Part shown: positions 55,301-63,992 of the stretch, piece after piece
Numbering within the stretch: the first letter of the stretch is position 1
Layout: every line of letters starts with the position of its first letter
NCBI RefSeq assembly: GCF_937952055.1
Contig: NZ_CALFYO010000002.1
Span: forward strand, 103,107 to 167,106
Direction: 5' to 3'
DNA: 64,000 nt
Source: an uncultured Piscinibacter sp.
GTDB taxonomy: Bacteria > Pseudomonadota > Gammaproteobacteria > Burkholderiales > Burkholderiaceae_C
Position numbers and translations under genes: made by a program
Notes under the pieces: generated by a model
Databases searched by the model: none
What the model was told of the DNA's origin: nothing
What the model saw: only the letters and a program-made list of their open reading frames with translations

Positions 55301-55437
55301 GTCGGCTTGTTGAGGTCGGGGAACACGTCCACCGGTGTTCGGGACAGGGTGAACGCGCCGTACGCCATCAGCACCACGCTGGCGATGATCACCAGCAGGC
55401 GGTTCGTCAGGCTGTTGTCGAGGAGCCACTTGAACAT
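52318..55437 (-). CDS. Heavy-metal RND efflux pump, inner membrane subunit (CzcA/CusA family)
   Basis: A 1039-residue RND transporter with 12 membrane segments and two large periplasmic loops. TM4 reads AIAIGGLVDDAVVGVENV, the place that separates metal classes; it has two Asp and lacks the CusA-like DAAIVMIEN, so a divalent cation pump is more likely than copper/silver. It forms the tripartite pump with the membrane-fusion protein (55448-56584) and outer membrane factor (57177-58451). The operon order, CzcI-like, C, small His protein, B, A, is czcICBA-like. Confidence 0.88.
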   Translation of the reverse strand: MFKWLLDNSLTNRLLVIIASVVLMAYGAFTLSRTPVDVFPDLNKPTVTIMTEAGGMAAEEVEQLITFPLETTMNGLPGVESVRSTSSAGLSFLYVTFDWSTDIFRARQLVAERLASMEEGLAEGVVPRMGPISSIMGEIMQIAIPVDPQKISPMAVREYADWVLRPRLLSVPGVAQVIPIGGEVRQFQVQPNTARMAELGITHDQLEAALRGFSANTSGGFLELNGREYLIRNLGRTSRLDDLKNLAIGANRGQPILLRQIAEVTFAAAIKRGDAGFEGKPAVILGVQKQPTADTIALTKSIEEALTGLKASLPAGMEAPRVTFRQASFIEASITTLQGKLIGASVFVAAILFFFLGTLRPTVIALTAIPVSIFITALVFRYFGLSINTMTLGGLAIAIGGLVDDAVVGVENVLRRLKEDRAKHPHSRLHPLEVVAHATMEVRSAILYATVIIVLVFIPLFALPGLEGKLFVPLGIAFIVSTLASLVVSVTITPVLSFYLLPRMKNLDHGDTKVLAWLKARYSSSLQAVLARPKAALASAGIAVVTAAAAVPFFPTTFLPPFNEGTLLIGLRLNPGVTLSESSAVARQAETLVSQVPEVTHVGRRSGRAELDEHAEGVHVSELDVGIVPTAELKRSMDEVKADIRAKLANLPAAIEIGQPISHRIDHMLSGVRSQIAVKIYGEDLDALRGQADALRQRLAAIPGIADLQIEKQVLAPQIKVRVDYAAAAQYGLPAPQVLATLQSLVEGEKITQIVEGGRRFALVVKLPESARSIEGLSQILIETPTGRIPLSKVASIEDGDGPNQISRDDGKRRIVLSANASGRALSEIVADIRKNVAETKLPEGYFITLGGQFQAQEEASRLVGLLSIVSLALMFVVLYSRYKSTTLSALIMVNIPLALVGAVIGLWLSGQPLSVAALVGFITLAGISVRNGILKVSHYINLMRFEGEAFDTKMIVRGSLERLSPVLMTALVTAFALAPLLFEAERPGTEVLHPVAVVIFSGLISSTLLDTFLTPAMFWLFGRKDAERLMDDKDAEAL

Positions 55438-55447
55438 CGGGGGCTCC

Positions 55448-56584
55448 TCAGCGGACCTGGTTGATCAAGGTCGCACCTTGCGTGGCGACCCGATCACCGG
55501 CTTTCAGGCCGGAGGTGACGGCAATGCTCACGCCGTCCAGCGGCTCCACGGTCACCGTGCGTGGTTCGAAGCGCTCGGGCGCAGTCTTCACCCACACGAT
55601 GGTCTGGTTCGCCGGGTTCTTCATCAGCGATGCCACCGGCACCGCGATGCCCTTGACCAGTTCCTTGCCCTGGACGAAAACGCGAACCGGCTGGCCGACG
55701 GCCAGAGCGGTGAGGGCTTTGCCCTGCGCGCGGAAGGTCAGCGGAAGCGCCTGCTCGCGCAGGCTGCGGGCGGCGCCTACAAAGGCGAGCGGCACCCGCT
55801 CGCTGCCGACCGCGAGGGTCGCCCGCCCGATGCCGGCAGCGACCGCGGGGTCAAAGGCCACGGCTTCGATGTGCAGGCGCTGAGGATCGACCACTTCGAA
55901 AACCAGTTCGCGTGCATCGACCACTTGGCCGGCGACGACGTGGGCCGAGGCGATCACGCCAGAGACCGGCGCGACCAGGGCCTCGCGCGTTGCCAGCCCC
56001 GTGCCGACGGCAGCAATGCGCTCGGCCAGACTCAGCGCCTCGCTCTCGGCCGCCTCGATGTCCTTGCGCGGCACGGTATCGGAGAGCTCCTTCAGGCGCG
56101 CAACACGCTTGTCGGCCAGGGACTTCGCGGCGCGCAGCTCGGCCAGCTGCGCGGCCTGGTTCGAGCGCTCGATCGGCGCGGCCGACGGAACGACGTAGGC
56201 CAGAACCTCGCCCTTGCGCACCGTCTGGCCTGCGGTCGGCAACCCGCGCGGTCCCGGTTCGACGCGGCCGGCGTTCAGGGGTTGCACCTTGCCGCCAGCG
56301 TTCGGGTCCATCACGACCTTGCCGTTCAGCTCGAACGAGCGAGGCAGTTCCGCAGCCTCGGTGAGCAGCGTGCGGATGCCGAGCTGGCGCTGCGCCGGCT
56401 TGGGCAGAAAGACGCCACCGTCCGGCAAGCGTTGCGGGCCGTTGGCGCTGGGCGCCGCGGCGGCGCCGCCGTGGTCATGGCCTTCACCGGCATGAACAGG
56501 CCGCGCGCCGGCCAGGATGAGCATCAGGGCTGCCAGCGGAGTAGCCGCGAGCGCCGAGAACGTGCGGATGCGATTCGGCTTCAT
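55448..56584 (-). CDS. Membrane-fusion protein of the metal RND pump (CzcB/CusB-like)
   Basis: A 378-residue periplasmic adaptor. The signal peptide is followed by GEGHDHGG, a metal-binding start. A hairpin (AAQLAELRAAKSLADKRVAR) and lipoyl/barrel parts (REALVAPVSGVIASAHVVAG) follow. The start at 56584 overlaps the stop of the upstream small gene (ATGA). It links the CzcA-like pump to the outer membrane channel. Confidence 0.88.
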   Translation of the reverse strand: MKPNRIRTFSALAATPLAALMLILAGARPVHAGEGHDHGGAAAAPSANGPQRLPDGGVFLPKPAQRQLGIRTLLTEAAELPRSFELNGKVVMDPNAGGKVQPLNAGRVEPGPRGLPTAGQTVRKGEVLAYVVPSAAPIERSNQAAQLAELRAAKSLADKRVARLKELSDTVPRKDIEAAESEALSLAERIAAVGTGLATREALVAPVSGVIASAHVVAGQVVDARELVFEVVDPQRLHIEAVAFDPAVAAGIGRATLAVGSERVPLAFVGAARSLREQALPLTFRAQGKALTALAVGQPVRVFVQGKELVKGIAVPVASLMKNPANQTIVWVKTAPERFEPRTVTVEPLDGVSIAVTSGLKAGDRVATQGATLINQVR

Positions 56585-57135
56585 GCGGGGGCTCCGGCGC
56601 GGGATTGACGGTTGGCCGCAACGCGGCGGACGACTGCGATCAGGACGGCCACCGCGGCGATGGCGCCTGCGGCCCAAGCGGCGTACTCCTGCCAGCCGTG
56701 CGCATGTGCGGACTCGTCGGCATGCGCCTCCTCGTGGAGATCGAACTCGCCAGCCAACAGATCGGCCTCCGTGCCAGCCGTCACCGTGGCCGTGACGGGC
56801 AGGACGCCCGGCTTCGGCTCGGCTGCCAGCGCGACTTCGTAGGCGCCCTCGTGCTTCTCGGCCTTGAGCTTGGTGCCGGCGATCTCGATCTCGATCTGGG
56901 CATCGGTGACCGGGCTGTTGTCGGCGGCGCGGTCCAGGTACAGGGTGATCTGCTTGCCATTGAGCACGCCCACCAACTCGAAGGTCTCCGAGGCGGCCGC
57001 AAAGCGGGGCAGAGCGGGTCCGGCCGCCGCGGGAGCGGCTTCGCCATGGTCGTGGCCCTCGCCGGCGTGAGCCGGCGGGGACAGGAACGCAGCCGTGGCG
57101 AGGCCAAGCGCAGCGATGAAGGATGTCAGTCTCAT
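56581..57135 (-). CDS. Small His-containing periplasmic/membrane protein in the efflux operon
   Basis: A 184-residue protein: signal peptide ending PPAHA, then GEGHDHG as in the neighbouring adaptor protein, a beta-rich middle and one C-terminal membrane segment (AAGAIAAVAVLIAVV). It may be a partial relative of the adaptor N-terminus, since both carry the same GEGHDHG start. An upstream GTG at 57180 overlaps the previous stop; I prefer the ATG at 57135 because the signal peptide begins there. Confidence 0.7.
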   Translation of the reverse strand: MRLTSFIAALGLATAAFLSPPAHAGEGHDHGEAAPAAAGPALPRFAAASETFELVGVLNGKQITLYLDRAADNSPVTDAQIEIEIAGTKLKAEKHEGAYEVALAAEPKPGVLPVTATVTAGTEADLLAGEFDLHEEAHADESAHAHGWQEYAAWAAGAIAAVAVLIAVVRRVAANRQSRAGAPA

Positions 57136-57176
57136 GGTGAAGATTCGCAAGAAGAGGTGGTTGTTCGGTTCGTTCG

Positions 57177-58451
57177 TCACTGCGGCAGCAGCCCCAGCGC
57201 CTGGCGCCAGGCGGAGATCGCGGCGGCCAGCTCGATGCGACTGCGCGCGGCCTGCCGTTCGGCCTCGTTGGCCTCTGCGTCGATGCGCAGCCGGGTCGGC
57301 AGGTCGGTCTCGCCCAGCCGGAAAGACTTCTCGAAGAAGCCGCGTGTTTCGCGTGCCAGCGTCGCCCGGCGCTCGGCCGCTGCCAGCTGGACCCGCGCCG
57401 CGTCGACCCTTGCCACGGCGGCGTCGCGCTCGGACTGCAAGCGCGCGCGGTCAAGCGCAAGCTGGGCCCGGGCCTCGGCAGCATCGGCACGCGCGCTGGC
57501 CACTCGGCTGTCATGTCTCGGACCGCCACCGAACGGAATGCGCACGGCCAGTGTCACCGTCTGGCCGTATCGCTCGCCCGACGCCCCGCGGTCGCGCGTC
57601 GTTGCCAGGGTCAGTTCGGGGTTCGCACGCGACTGCGTGGCAGCCAGCACGGCGGTGCGCTCGGCGGCGCTGGCGCGATCCTGCAGCTCCGCGATCGCCG
57701 GATGGGTGCCCGCCTCGGTCGCGGCGGGCTCCGGCTCGGCAGCAGCCATCACTGCGGGGGTTATCCCCATCGGGCTCCCCGACAAGGCCTTGACCTGCTG
57801 CAGCGCCGCCGTGGCCGCAGCCTCGGCCTGCGCCAGTCCCGCCTCCGCCGCAGCCACGGCGCCATCGGCCTGGTGCTGGTCGGCGCGAGCGAGCTCACCG
57901 GACCTGGCGCGGCGCGAGACGTCGGCGGCGAGCTTGCGTGCGTTGTCGAGCTGCCCGCGCGCGATCTCGACATCGACGCCGGCACGCTGCCAGTTCCACC
58001 AGGATTCGCGGACCGCTGCTGCCAGGCGAACGCGGGCAGCCTGGGCACGGCTTTCGACGGCGGCTGTCTCGGCCTCCGCGAGCGCGCCGCTGCTGCGGCG
58101 TTCGCCTGGAAGCCACAACGGCACGGCGAGACCGACCTCGAGTTCCCGGGCGCCGTCGTTGCGGGTGAGGCGGTCGGTCCTGTGGCTTGCCTCAAACGCA
58201 GGCGGCTCGGGGGTCCAGGCTTCGGCCGCACGGCGCTGCGCCTGCGCCGCTTCCCGGCGGGACTGCAGCGCCAGCGCCTCGGGTTGACGTGCCCAGGCCG
58301 CCTCGAAGAGTTCCTTGAGGCCGGGCGTGCCAGGTCCGCCATGCATCGGGGCTGCTGGTGCCTGCGCCACTGCGCCGGCAACGGCCCCGGCCAGTACTGC
58401 GGCAAGCAGTGCCTGCCGCATGCCGATCGTTGTTCGTGTTCTCGGATGCAT
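57177..58451 (-). CDS. Outer membrane factor of the metal RND pump (CzcC/TolC family)
   Basis: A 424-residue TolC-like protein with a signal peptide (QALLAAVLAGAVAGAVAQA), two long helical repeats rich in Ala/Arg/Glu, and LSGSPMGITP at the repeat junction. The ATG at 58451 has TGGAG seven bases upstream; the longer frame would need a TTG. It forms the outer membrane channel of the tripartite pump. Confidence 0.85.
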   Translation of the reverse strand: MHPRTRTTIGMRQALLAAVLAGAVAGAVAQAPAAPMHGGPGTPGLKELFEAAWARQPEALALQSRREAAQAQRRAAEAWTPEPPAFEASHRTDRLTRNDGARELEVGLAVPLWLPGERRSSGALAEAETAAVESRAQAARVRLAAAVRESWWNWQRAGVDVEIARGQLDNARKLAADVSRRARSGELARADQHQADGAVAAAEAGLAQAEAAATAALQQVKALSGSPMGITPAVMAAAEPEPAATEAGTHPAIAELQDRASAAERTAVLAATQSRANPELTLATTRDRGASGERYGQTVTLAVRIPFGGGPRHDSRVASARADAAEARAQLALDRARLQSERDAAVARVDAARVQLAAAERRATLARETRGFFEKSFRLGETDLPTRLRIDAEANEAERQAARSRIELAAAISAWRQALGLLPQ

Positions 58452-58605
58452 CCGATGCTCCAGTGTCAAAAGGGGGGGAACATGGGAGACCGGCGAGCCG
58501 CGACCAATTCAGTCGCGCCGACCCGAACGAGTTGCCGAGGGCGAGCTACGGCAACGCGCTCAGGCGCGGACGAGGTTCAGGAGGAGAACGAACCCGCCTC
58601 GCCGA

Positions 58606-58977
58606 TCAGGCGAGGCGCGCCCACTGAGGGCGTTCAGGTTGGGCTGCCGCCTGGGCAGCGCACGGTGCATCGCCGGCGGGAGTCGGGGCGGCCGTAGCGC
58701 GGTCGTGCGCCGTGGTGACGGGCGACACCAACATGCCTGTGCACTGACCATGGCAATGGCCACAGTCTGCGTCAGGCGTCGAGGTGGCGCCTTCGTCAGC
58801 ACCCGACTGATCGGACACATCCGCCGTTGCAGGCGCATGCCCGTGATCGGCGTGATCGTGGTGCCCGACATGGTCCGCTGCCGCACCCGATTCATGGGCG
58901 CAGTAGTCCGCCACTGCCGCCCAGGACATCTGGGTGGGCAGCAGAACCAGCAACAGAATGGCGAGCCAGCGGCGCAT
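58606..58977 (-). CDS. CzcI-like His/Cys-rich periplasmic protein
   Basis: A 123-residue protein with a signal peptide (LAILLLVLLPTQMSWAAVA), His clusters (GHHDHADHGHA) and DCGHCHGQC. Proteins of this DUF2946-like kind precede czcCBA-type genes as czcI. It is the first gene of the efflux operon, 155 bases upstream of the outer membrane factor. It probably binds metal and tunes the operon. Confidence 0.7.
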   Translation of the reverse strand: MRRWLAILLLVLLPTQMSWAAVADYCAHESGAAADHVGHHDHADHGHAPATADVSDQSGADEGATSTPDADCGHCHGQCTGMLVSPVTTAHDRATAAPTPAGDAPCAAQAAAQPERPQWARLA

Positions 58978-59045
58978 GAAGTCAGAGTGTAGCGGCTACA
59001 GGGTTGACCGCGGGCATGCGAGGCCAAGCGGAGGCGTGAAGGACA

Positions 59046-59759
59046 TCACCACTGCCCGGCGCGGACGCGTGCCACGTTGTCGTTCATCCAGCGGCGGATC
59101 GCGTGCACGAAAAGCCATCGCTTCGGTCCGCGCAGGTTGGTGCCATGCCAGGCATAGAACGAGTCGGGATCGTCGAAGGTCCCAAAGTCGTCGACGATGC
59201 CCTCCTTCTGGATGAAGGTGTCCTGGCCACGCCACTCGACGTCCGGCGCCGACAGGTCCCGGGTAGCGGCGCCGAAGCCGCAGAAGCGTCGCGTACCAGG
59301 GAATCGGCGTTGCAGGCTGCGAAGGTACTGCGCGTCGAGGATGAATCCCTCGAGACAGACCCATCGCTCCTCGAACCAGACCTCCACCCAACTGTGGATG
59401 ATGCGCCGTGGCGCCAGGACATACGCAACGCCGGTGATCGCGCCCTTTTGGAGCGCCTTGTCGATGGTGAAACCGTGGAAACGGCACGGCACGCCGACGC
59501 TGCGCAGCAAGGCCATCAGCAGCGTGCCCTTGGTGTTGCACTGCCCATGGCCGTCGGCCAGCACGCGGGATGCCGGCAGATCATCCTCCTCGTTGTAGCC
59601 GAACGCGATCTCGTCGCGGACGAAGTCGTAGACCGCACCGATCCGCTCGCGCATCGGCAGCACGCGCCATCGCCGCTCGGCGACAAGCCGCTCGATGTCG
59701 GGATGTTGGGTGTCGAGCAGCGGCGTGCTGCGAAGCAGTGACGAAGGTGCGTCGGACAT
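59046..59759 (-). CDS. Transglutaminase-like domain protein
   Basis: A 237-residue cytoplasmic protein with the transglutaminase-like core: GHGQCNTKGTLLMALLR (catalytic Cys), RRIIHSWVEVWFE (His) and the following CLEGFILDAQY (acidic third residue). It is not obviously linked to metals; orientation is the same as the efflux operon. Substrate unknown. Confidence 0.8.
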   Translation of the reverse strand: MSDAPSSLLRSTPLLDTQHPDIERLVAERRWRVLPMRERIGAVYDFVRDEIAFGYNEEDDLPASRVLADGHGQCNTKGTLLMALLRSVGVPCRFHGFTIDKALQKGAITGVAYVLAPRRIIHSWVEVWFEERWVCLEGFILDAQYLRSLQRRFPGTRRFCGFGAATRDLSAPDVEWRGQDTFIQKEGIVDDFGTFDDPDSFYAWHGTNLRGPKRWLFVHAIRRWMNDNVARVRAGQW

Positions 59760-59879
59760 GACTCGAACAGGGTGGCACCAGGCGGCGACAGCCGAATTTC
59801 AGACCCTGAAGCCACTACCGGGTCAAGTCCGCCGCGCCGGCCGATCTCGGCCGGCGCTTGTGCGCGCGTCGGACCGCGC

Positions 59880-60230
59880 TCAGCGGCGGTTGGACGGATC
59901 GCGCCCGACGTATGCGACGGCGGATTTCGCGCCGAAGCCCGGCGGCGCGATCTTGGCGAGGTCGACGCCACGCCGGTCCAGGCCATTGAAGGTCCATGCG
60001 AACTGCTGTCCGGCGTCGCCGCGGAAGGCGACCGTCTCGCCGTAGGCGATGTTCGGGCGCGGGGCCTGCGCCAGGTCGACGACACGAGCCGCGCTCGACA
60101 CGGCGGCTGGCTGGCCGTAGATGGATTGGCCGTTCATGAAGGTCTCGCCAGCCGCGAAGCCGACGGCAGGCGCGGCCGCCACGACCAGCACGGCCGACAG
60201 GCGCAGAAGGGATGACGAAGGTGATTGCAT
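59880..60230 (-). CDS. CzcE-like periplasmic metal-binding protein
   Basis: A 116-residue protein with a signal peptide (LSAVLVVAAAPAVGFA), then YGQPAAVSSAARVVDL and GETVAFRGDAGQQFAWTF, resembling the CzcE family of periplasmic copper/zinc-binding proteins. The ATG at 60230 begins the signal. Near the CadR/ATPase pair on the opposite strand. Confidence 0.7.
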   Translation of the reverse strand: MQSPSSSLLRLSAVLVVAAAPAVGFAAGETFMNGQSIYGQPAAVSSAARVVDLAQAPRPNIAYGETVAFRGDAGQQFAWTFNGLDRRGVDLAKIAPPGFGAKSAVAYVGRDPSNRR

Positions 60231-60370
60231 GAGTTCCTCGTGGTGGTGTGATCGGCTTTCGCTCAGCCGCATGCCTCGATGGCATGGCCACGGACTCTAG
60301 AAATCGCCTGGCAACAGTTTTGGAACCGGCAGATGACAGTTCGGTCATCTGGCCCGAGGCCTGCGCCGGC

Positions 60371-60814
60371 TCAGTGAGCGCCGTGAACGTGGCGCCGCTT
60401 CGCCGGGGCCGCGGGCGCGGCGGCGGCCCGGTCGAGGCCGTTGAGAATGCCGCAATCCGCCAGGGCGTGGGGCGACGCGCACCGCGCGCGCAGTGACTTC
60501 AGATCCTTCTCCAGCGCTCGCAGTTCGCGAATGCGGTGCGCCACATGGCCGATGTGTTCGTCCAGCAGGGCGTTGACCTCGCCGCAATCCTGCGCGGGCG
60601 ACTCGCGTAGTGCGATGAGGGCTCTGATTTCGTCGAGCGTCATGTCCAGGTTGCGGCACTGCCGGATGAAGGCGAGCCGCTCGGCGTGCGCCGCCAGGTA
60701 GACGCGGTAGTTGTTGTCCGCCCGGGCCGGCGGCGGCAGCAGCCCCTCGCGCTCGTAGAAGCGGATCGTCTCGACGGGTGTTCCGGTGGCCTCGGCCAGT
60801 GCTCCGATCTTCAT
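60371..60814 (-). CDS. cadR: MerR-family Cd(II)/Pb(II)-responsive regulator
   Basis: A 147-residue MerR protein: HTH at the start (MKIGALAEATGTPVETIRFY), a dimer helix, and metal-site cysteines C77 (QDCGEV), C112 (ARCAS) and C121 (ADCGIL), the pattern of CadR/PbrR. The C-terminal tail ends in RRHVHGAH. It is divergent from the P-type ATPase gene and its promoter lies between them. Confidence 0.88.
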   Translation of the reverse strand: MKIGALAEATGTPVETIRFYEREGLLPPPARADNNYRVYLAAHAERLAFIRQCRNLDMTLDEIRALIALRESPAQDCGEVNALLDEHIGHVAHRIRELRALEKDLKSLRARCASPHALADCGILNGLDRAAAAPAAPAKRRHVHGAH

Positions 60815-60852
60815 GGCTGCAATCCTTCGACTTCCCTGATTGGGACGGGGAC

Positions 60853-60883
60853 TTGACTCTACACTGGCTACAGGGTTTGCAAT
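60853..60883 (+). promoter_or_regulatory. MerR-type promoter of the P-type ATPase gene
   Basis: TTGACT (60853-60858) as -35 and TGCAAT (60878-60883) as -10 are separated by 19 bases, the stretched spacing of MerR-controlled promoters. Between them ACTCTA and TACAGGGT form the partly palindromic operator centred near 60865. Confidence 0.75.
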
Positions 60884-60910
60884 GAGGCAAGGTCAACGAG
60901 GATTCTTGCG

Positions 60911-63226
60911 ATGAGCCATTCCCATGCCGAAAGCGGCAATACACACCGGCACCATCACGGCGATGGTCATGCCCATGCCCACGACGCCCGGCACATTGAC
61001 CCTCCTGCACAGGTGAAAGAAGCCGCGTGCGCGGACGACGGTTGCGGCGCCTGCGCCATGCCCGCGACGTTGCTGCAACCCGACCCATCAGCGCGGGGGC
61101 GCAGTTTCCGGATCGCGACGATGGACTGCGCGGCCGAGGAGGCCGAGATCCGGCGTACCCTTGATGGCATGCCCGGCATTCGCGGCCTGCGATTCCAACT
61201 GGGCCAGCGGGTGCTCACGATCGATGCCGACGAGTCGTCGATCGCACCGGCGCTGGCGGCCGTGCGCAAGTCCGGTTTCGACCCGCAGCCGATCGCCGGC
61301 GGCGAATCAGAGGCCGGCCATGCGGTGGGCGACGGTCATGATCACGAGGTCGTGCGAGGCCAGGTCCCCAAGTTGGCCGGGGCGCTTCTCCTGGCCATCG
61401 GCGCCGAGATCATCGGCTACTTCGCGCCGGAGACCATGGTCTGGCGGGGGGCGGGACTTGCCGTGGCGGCCATTGCGATCTGGCTCGCCGGCTTCGACGT
61501 CTACAAGAAGGGTCTGACGGCGCTGCGGCACGGGCGTCTGAACATCAACGCGCTGATGACCGTGGCCGTGACGGGCGCCTTCGCGATCGGCCAGTGGCCG
61601 GAAGCCGCGATGGTGATGGCGCTGTACGCCATCGCCGAGGCGATCGAGGCCAGGGCCGTGGACCGCGCGCGCAACGCCATCAAGGGCCTGCTGGCGATGG
61701 CACCGGAGCAGGCATCGGTTCGCCAGGCCGATGGCAGCTGGGCGACGCTGCCCGTGGGTCAAGTCGCGGTTGGCGCTCTGCTGCGGGTGAAGCCGGGGGA
61801 GCGCGTTCCGATGGACGGCGTCGTCCGCTCGGGGCAGACCAGTATCAATCAGGCGCCGGTCACCGGCGAGAGCATCCCCGTCGACAAGGCGAGCGGGGAT
61901 CCGGTCTTTGCCGGCACCATCAACGAGTCGGGGACATTCGAGTTCGAGGTCACCGCCCTCGCTTCGAATTCGACCTTGGCGCGCATCATCCACGCCGTCG
62001 AGGAGGCGCAGGCGACCCGGGCGCCGACGCAGGGCTTTGTCGACAGGTTTGCGGCGATCTACACCCCGGCGGTATTCGTGATCGCTGTGGCAGTGGCACT
62101 GCTCGGCCCCTGGCTGCTCGGCTGGACGTGGCTGCAAGGCGTGTACAAGGCCCTCGTGCTGCTGGTCATCGCCTGCCCCTGCGCGCTGGTGATCTCGACC
62201 CCCGTGACGATCGTCAGCGGCCTGGCTGCCGCCGCGCGGCGCGGCATTCTGATCAAGGGTGGGATCTATCTGGAAGAGGCGCGCAAGCTCAAGGCCATCG
62301 CGCTGGACAAGACCGGCACGATCACCGAGGGCAAGCCCAAGCTGGTGGCCTGGGAGGTGCTTGGTCCGGGGACCGATGCTGCCGCCGCCGAGCACATCGC
62401 CGCGGCGCTGGCAGGGCACTCCGACCATCCGGTGTCGCGTGCCATCGCTGCGGGCCTGCGGCCCAACAGTGTCGAAGCGAAGGACTTCAAGGCCATCGCC
62501 GGTCGCGGGGTCCAGGCCGACATCGGCGGAACGGCCTACGTCCTCGGCAACCACCGGCTGATCGAGGAGCGTGGCCAATGCTCTCCGGCGCTGGAGGCCA
62601 CCTTGCGCACGCATGAGGAAGCGGGCCGTACCGTCAGCCTGCTGGCCTCCGACGCGGGCCCCGTCGCCTTGTTCGCCGTCGCCGACACCATCAAGCCGTC
62701 GTCGCGCGATGCGGTGGCATCGCTCAAGGCACTCGGCATCACGCCGGTGATGCTGACTGGCGACAACCAGGCTACGGCCACCGCCATCGCGCACGAGGCA
62801 GGCATAGCCGAAGCGCGCGGGAACCTGCTGCCCGAGGACAAGCTCGAAGCGATCAAGGCGCTGCAGGCAGAACATGGCCTGACCGCGATGACCGGCGACG
62901 GCATCAACGACGCGCCGGCGCTGGCGCAGGCCGACATCGGCGTGGCGATGGGTGCGGCCGGCACCGACACCGCGATGGAAGCGGCCGACGTGGTGGTGAT
63001 GAACGACGACCTGCGCCGCATCGCCGAGACGGTGCGGCTGTCGCGGTCGACGCACGCCGTGCTGTGGCAGAACATCACGCTGGCGCTGGGCATCAAGGCC
63101 GTGTTCCTGGTGCTGGCGGTGTTCGGCAACGCGTCGATGTGGATGGCGGTATTCGCCGACATGGGCGCGAGCCTGCTGGTCGTGCTCAACGGCCTGCGCT
63201 TGTTGAAGAGGGGGGAGGGCAAGTGA
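60911..63226 (+). CDS. cadA: P1B-type cation ATPase (Cd/Zn/Pb export)
   Basis: A 771-residue P1B ATPase. The His-rich start (HRHHHGDGHAHAHD) and ADDGCGACAMP precede one HMA domain with the MDCAAEE metal site. CPCAL is the membrane metal motif, DKTGTITEG the phosphorylated Asp region, GDGINDAPAL the hinge. CPC with a CadR-type regulator points to Cd/Zn/Pb rather than copper. It overlaps the next gene by four bases (GTGA). Confidence 0.9.
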   Translation: MSHSHAESGNTHRHHHGDGHAHAHDARHIDPPAQVKEAACADDGCGACAMPATLLQPDPSARGRSFRIATMDCAAEEAEIRRTLDGMPGIRGLRFQLGQRVLTIDADESSIAPALAAVRKSGFDPQPIAGGESEAGHAVGDGHDHEVVRGQVPKLAGALLLAIGAEIIGYFAPETMVWRGAGLAVAAIAIWLAGFDVYKKGLTALRHGRLNINALMTVAVTGAFAIGQWPEAAMVMALYAIAEAIEARAVDRARNAIKGLLAMAPEQASVRQADGSWATLPVGQVAVGALLRVKPGERVPMDGVVRSGQTSINQAPVTGESIPVDKASGDPVFAGTINESGTFEFEVTALASNSTLARIIHAVEEAQATRAPTQGFVDRFAAIYTPAVFVIAVAVALLGPWLLGWTWLQGVYKALVLLVIACPCALVISTPVTIVSGLAAAARRGILIKGGIYLEEARKLKAIALDKTGTITEGKPKLVAWEVLGPGTDAAAAEHIAAALAGHSDHPVSRAIAAGLRPNSVEAKDFKAIAGRGVQADIGGTAYVLGNHRLIEERGQCSPALEATLRTHEEAGRTVSLLASDAGPVALFAVADTIKPSSRDAVASLKALGITPVMLTGDNQATATAIAHEAGIAEARGNLLPEDKLEAIKALQAEHGLTAMTGDGINDAPALAQADIGVAMGAAGTDTAMEAADVVVMNDDLRRIAETVRLSRSTHAVLWQNITLALGIKAVFLVLAVFGNASMWMAVFADMGASLLVVLNGLRLLKRGEGK

Positions 63227-63585
63227 CGACAACGACGGGATCACGGCGCATCGAGGCCTTCGAGGCCGCAATGGCCGAAGCCGCCCGGCATCGCTCCGCC
63301 GGCGACGCCAAGAGCGCGTTCGCAGCCCTCGAGCGCGCGCATGTGCTCGGGCAACTCGACTTCGTCCCGCACCTGCGGGTGCACTGGCAGATGCTTCGGG
63401 CCGGCTGGGCAGCGGGCGACCGGCGCGAAGTGGCGGGCCAGCTGATGCGCATCGCGCTGGTGCCGGTGGGCCATCTGGTCGGCCGCCTGCCGGTCGGCAA
63501 CACCGGCGGTTCGAACGTCAGTGCGTTCAAGCCGATGGCAATCCCGCCCGATCTCGAGCGGCTGATCGAGGACCGCGACCGATGA
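63223..63585 (+). CDS. DUF3703 family protein
   Basis: A 120-residue helical protein starting with a GTG that overlaps the ATPase stop. The conserved core is ALERAHVLGQ, then HLRVHWQMLR and LVGRLPVGNTGG. DUF3703 genes regularly follow cation ATPase or mercury/lead resistance genes. Function unknown. Its stop overlaps the lspA start (ATGA), so all three are one operon. Confidence 0.82.
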   Translation: MTTTTGSRRIEAFEAAMAEAARHRSAGDAKSAFAALERAHVLGQLDFVPHLRVHWQMLRAGWAAGDRREVAGQLMRIALVPVGHLVGRLPVGNTGGSNVSAFKPMAIPPDLERLIEDRDR

Positions 63586-63992
63586 CGCCCGCATCCGTCG
63601 GCCTTGTCGAACCACGCGCGGCGGCATCGGCCTCGCGGGGCCGCTGGTGGCTGCTGATGGGCGTCGCCGCGTTGCTCCTCGCGCTCGATCAGGGGATCAA
63701 GTGGGTGGTCGCCGCGAATCTGTCGCTGGGCGAAGGCATCACTGTCACCACCTGGTTCAATCTTGTCCATGTCCTCAACCCCGGCGCTTCTTTCTCGTTC
63801 CTCGCCGACGCGGGCGGCTGGCAGCGCCACGCGCTCACCGCGGTCGGCCTGGCCGTCAGCGTGGCACTCGCCTTGCTGTTGTGGCGCGGCGTTCGCAGCC
63901 GACTCGAAACGGCCGCCTACGTCGGCCTGATCGGCGGCGCACTTGGGGGTCTCCTCGTTTTCAGTGCAATAAGTGACGGTACGCAAAGCTAG
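63582..63992 (+). pseudogene. lspA: Truncated lipoprotein signal peptidase II
   Basis: The first 120 or so residues are LspA-like: ALDQGIKWVV, FNLVHVLNPGASFSF and three membrane segments ending GLIGGALG. At 63945 the match stops and a short unrelated tail (LLVFSAISDGTQS) follows. The second half with the second catalytic Asp (the NLAD region) is lost, so it cannot be active. A copy of lspA is common in lead/cadmium resistance operons. The break coincides with a GGGGG run that looks like a transposon end. Confidence 0.85.

Noticed and set aside
61307..63271. A 654-codon leftward open frame opposite the P-type ATPase
   Set aside because: Shadow of a confidently identified gene.
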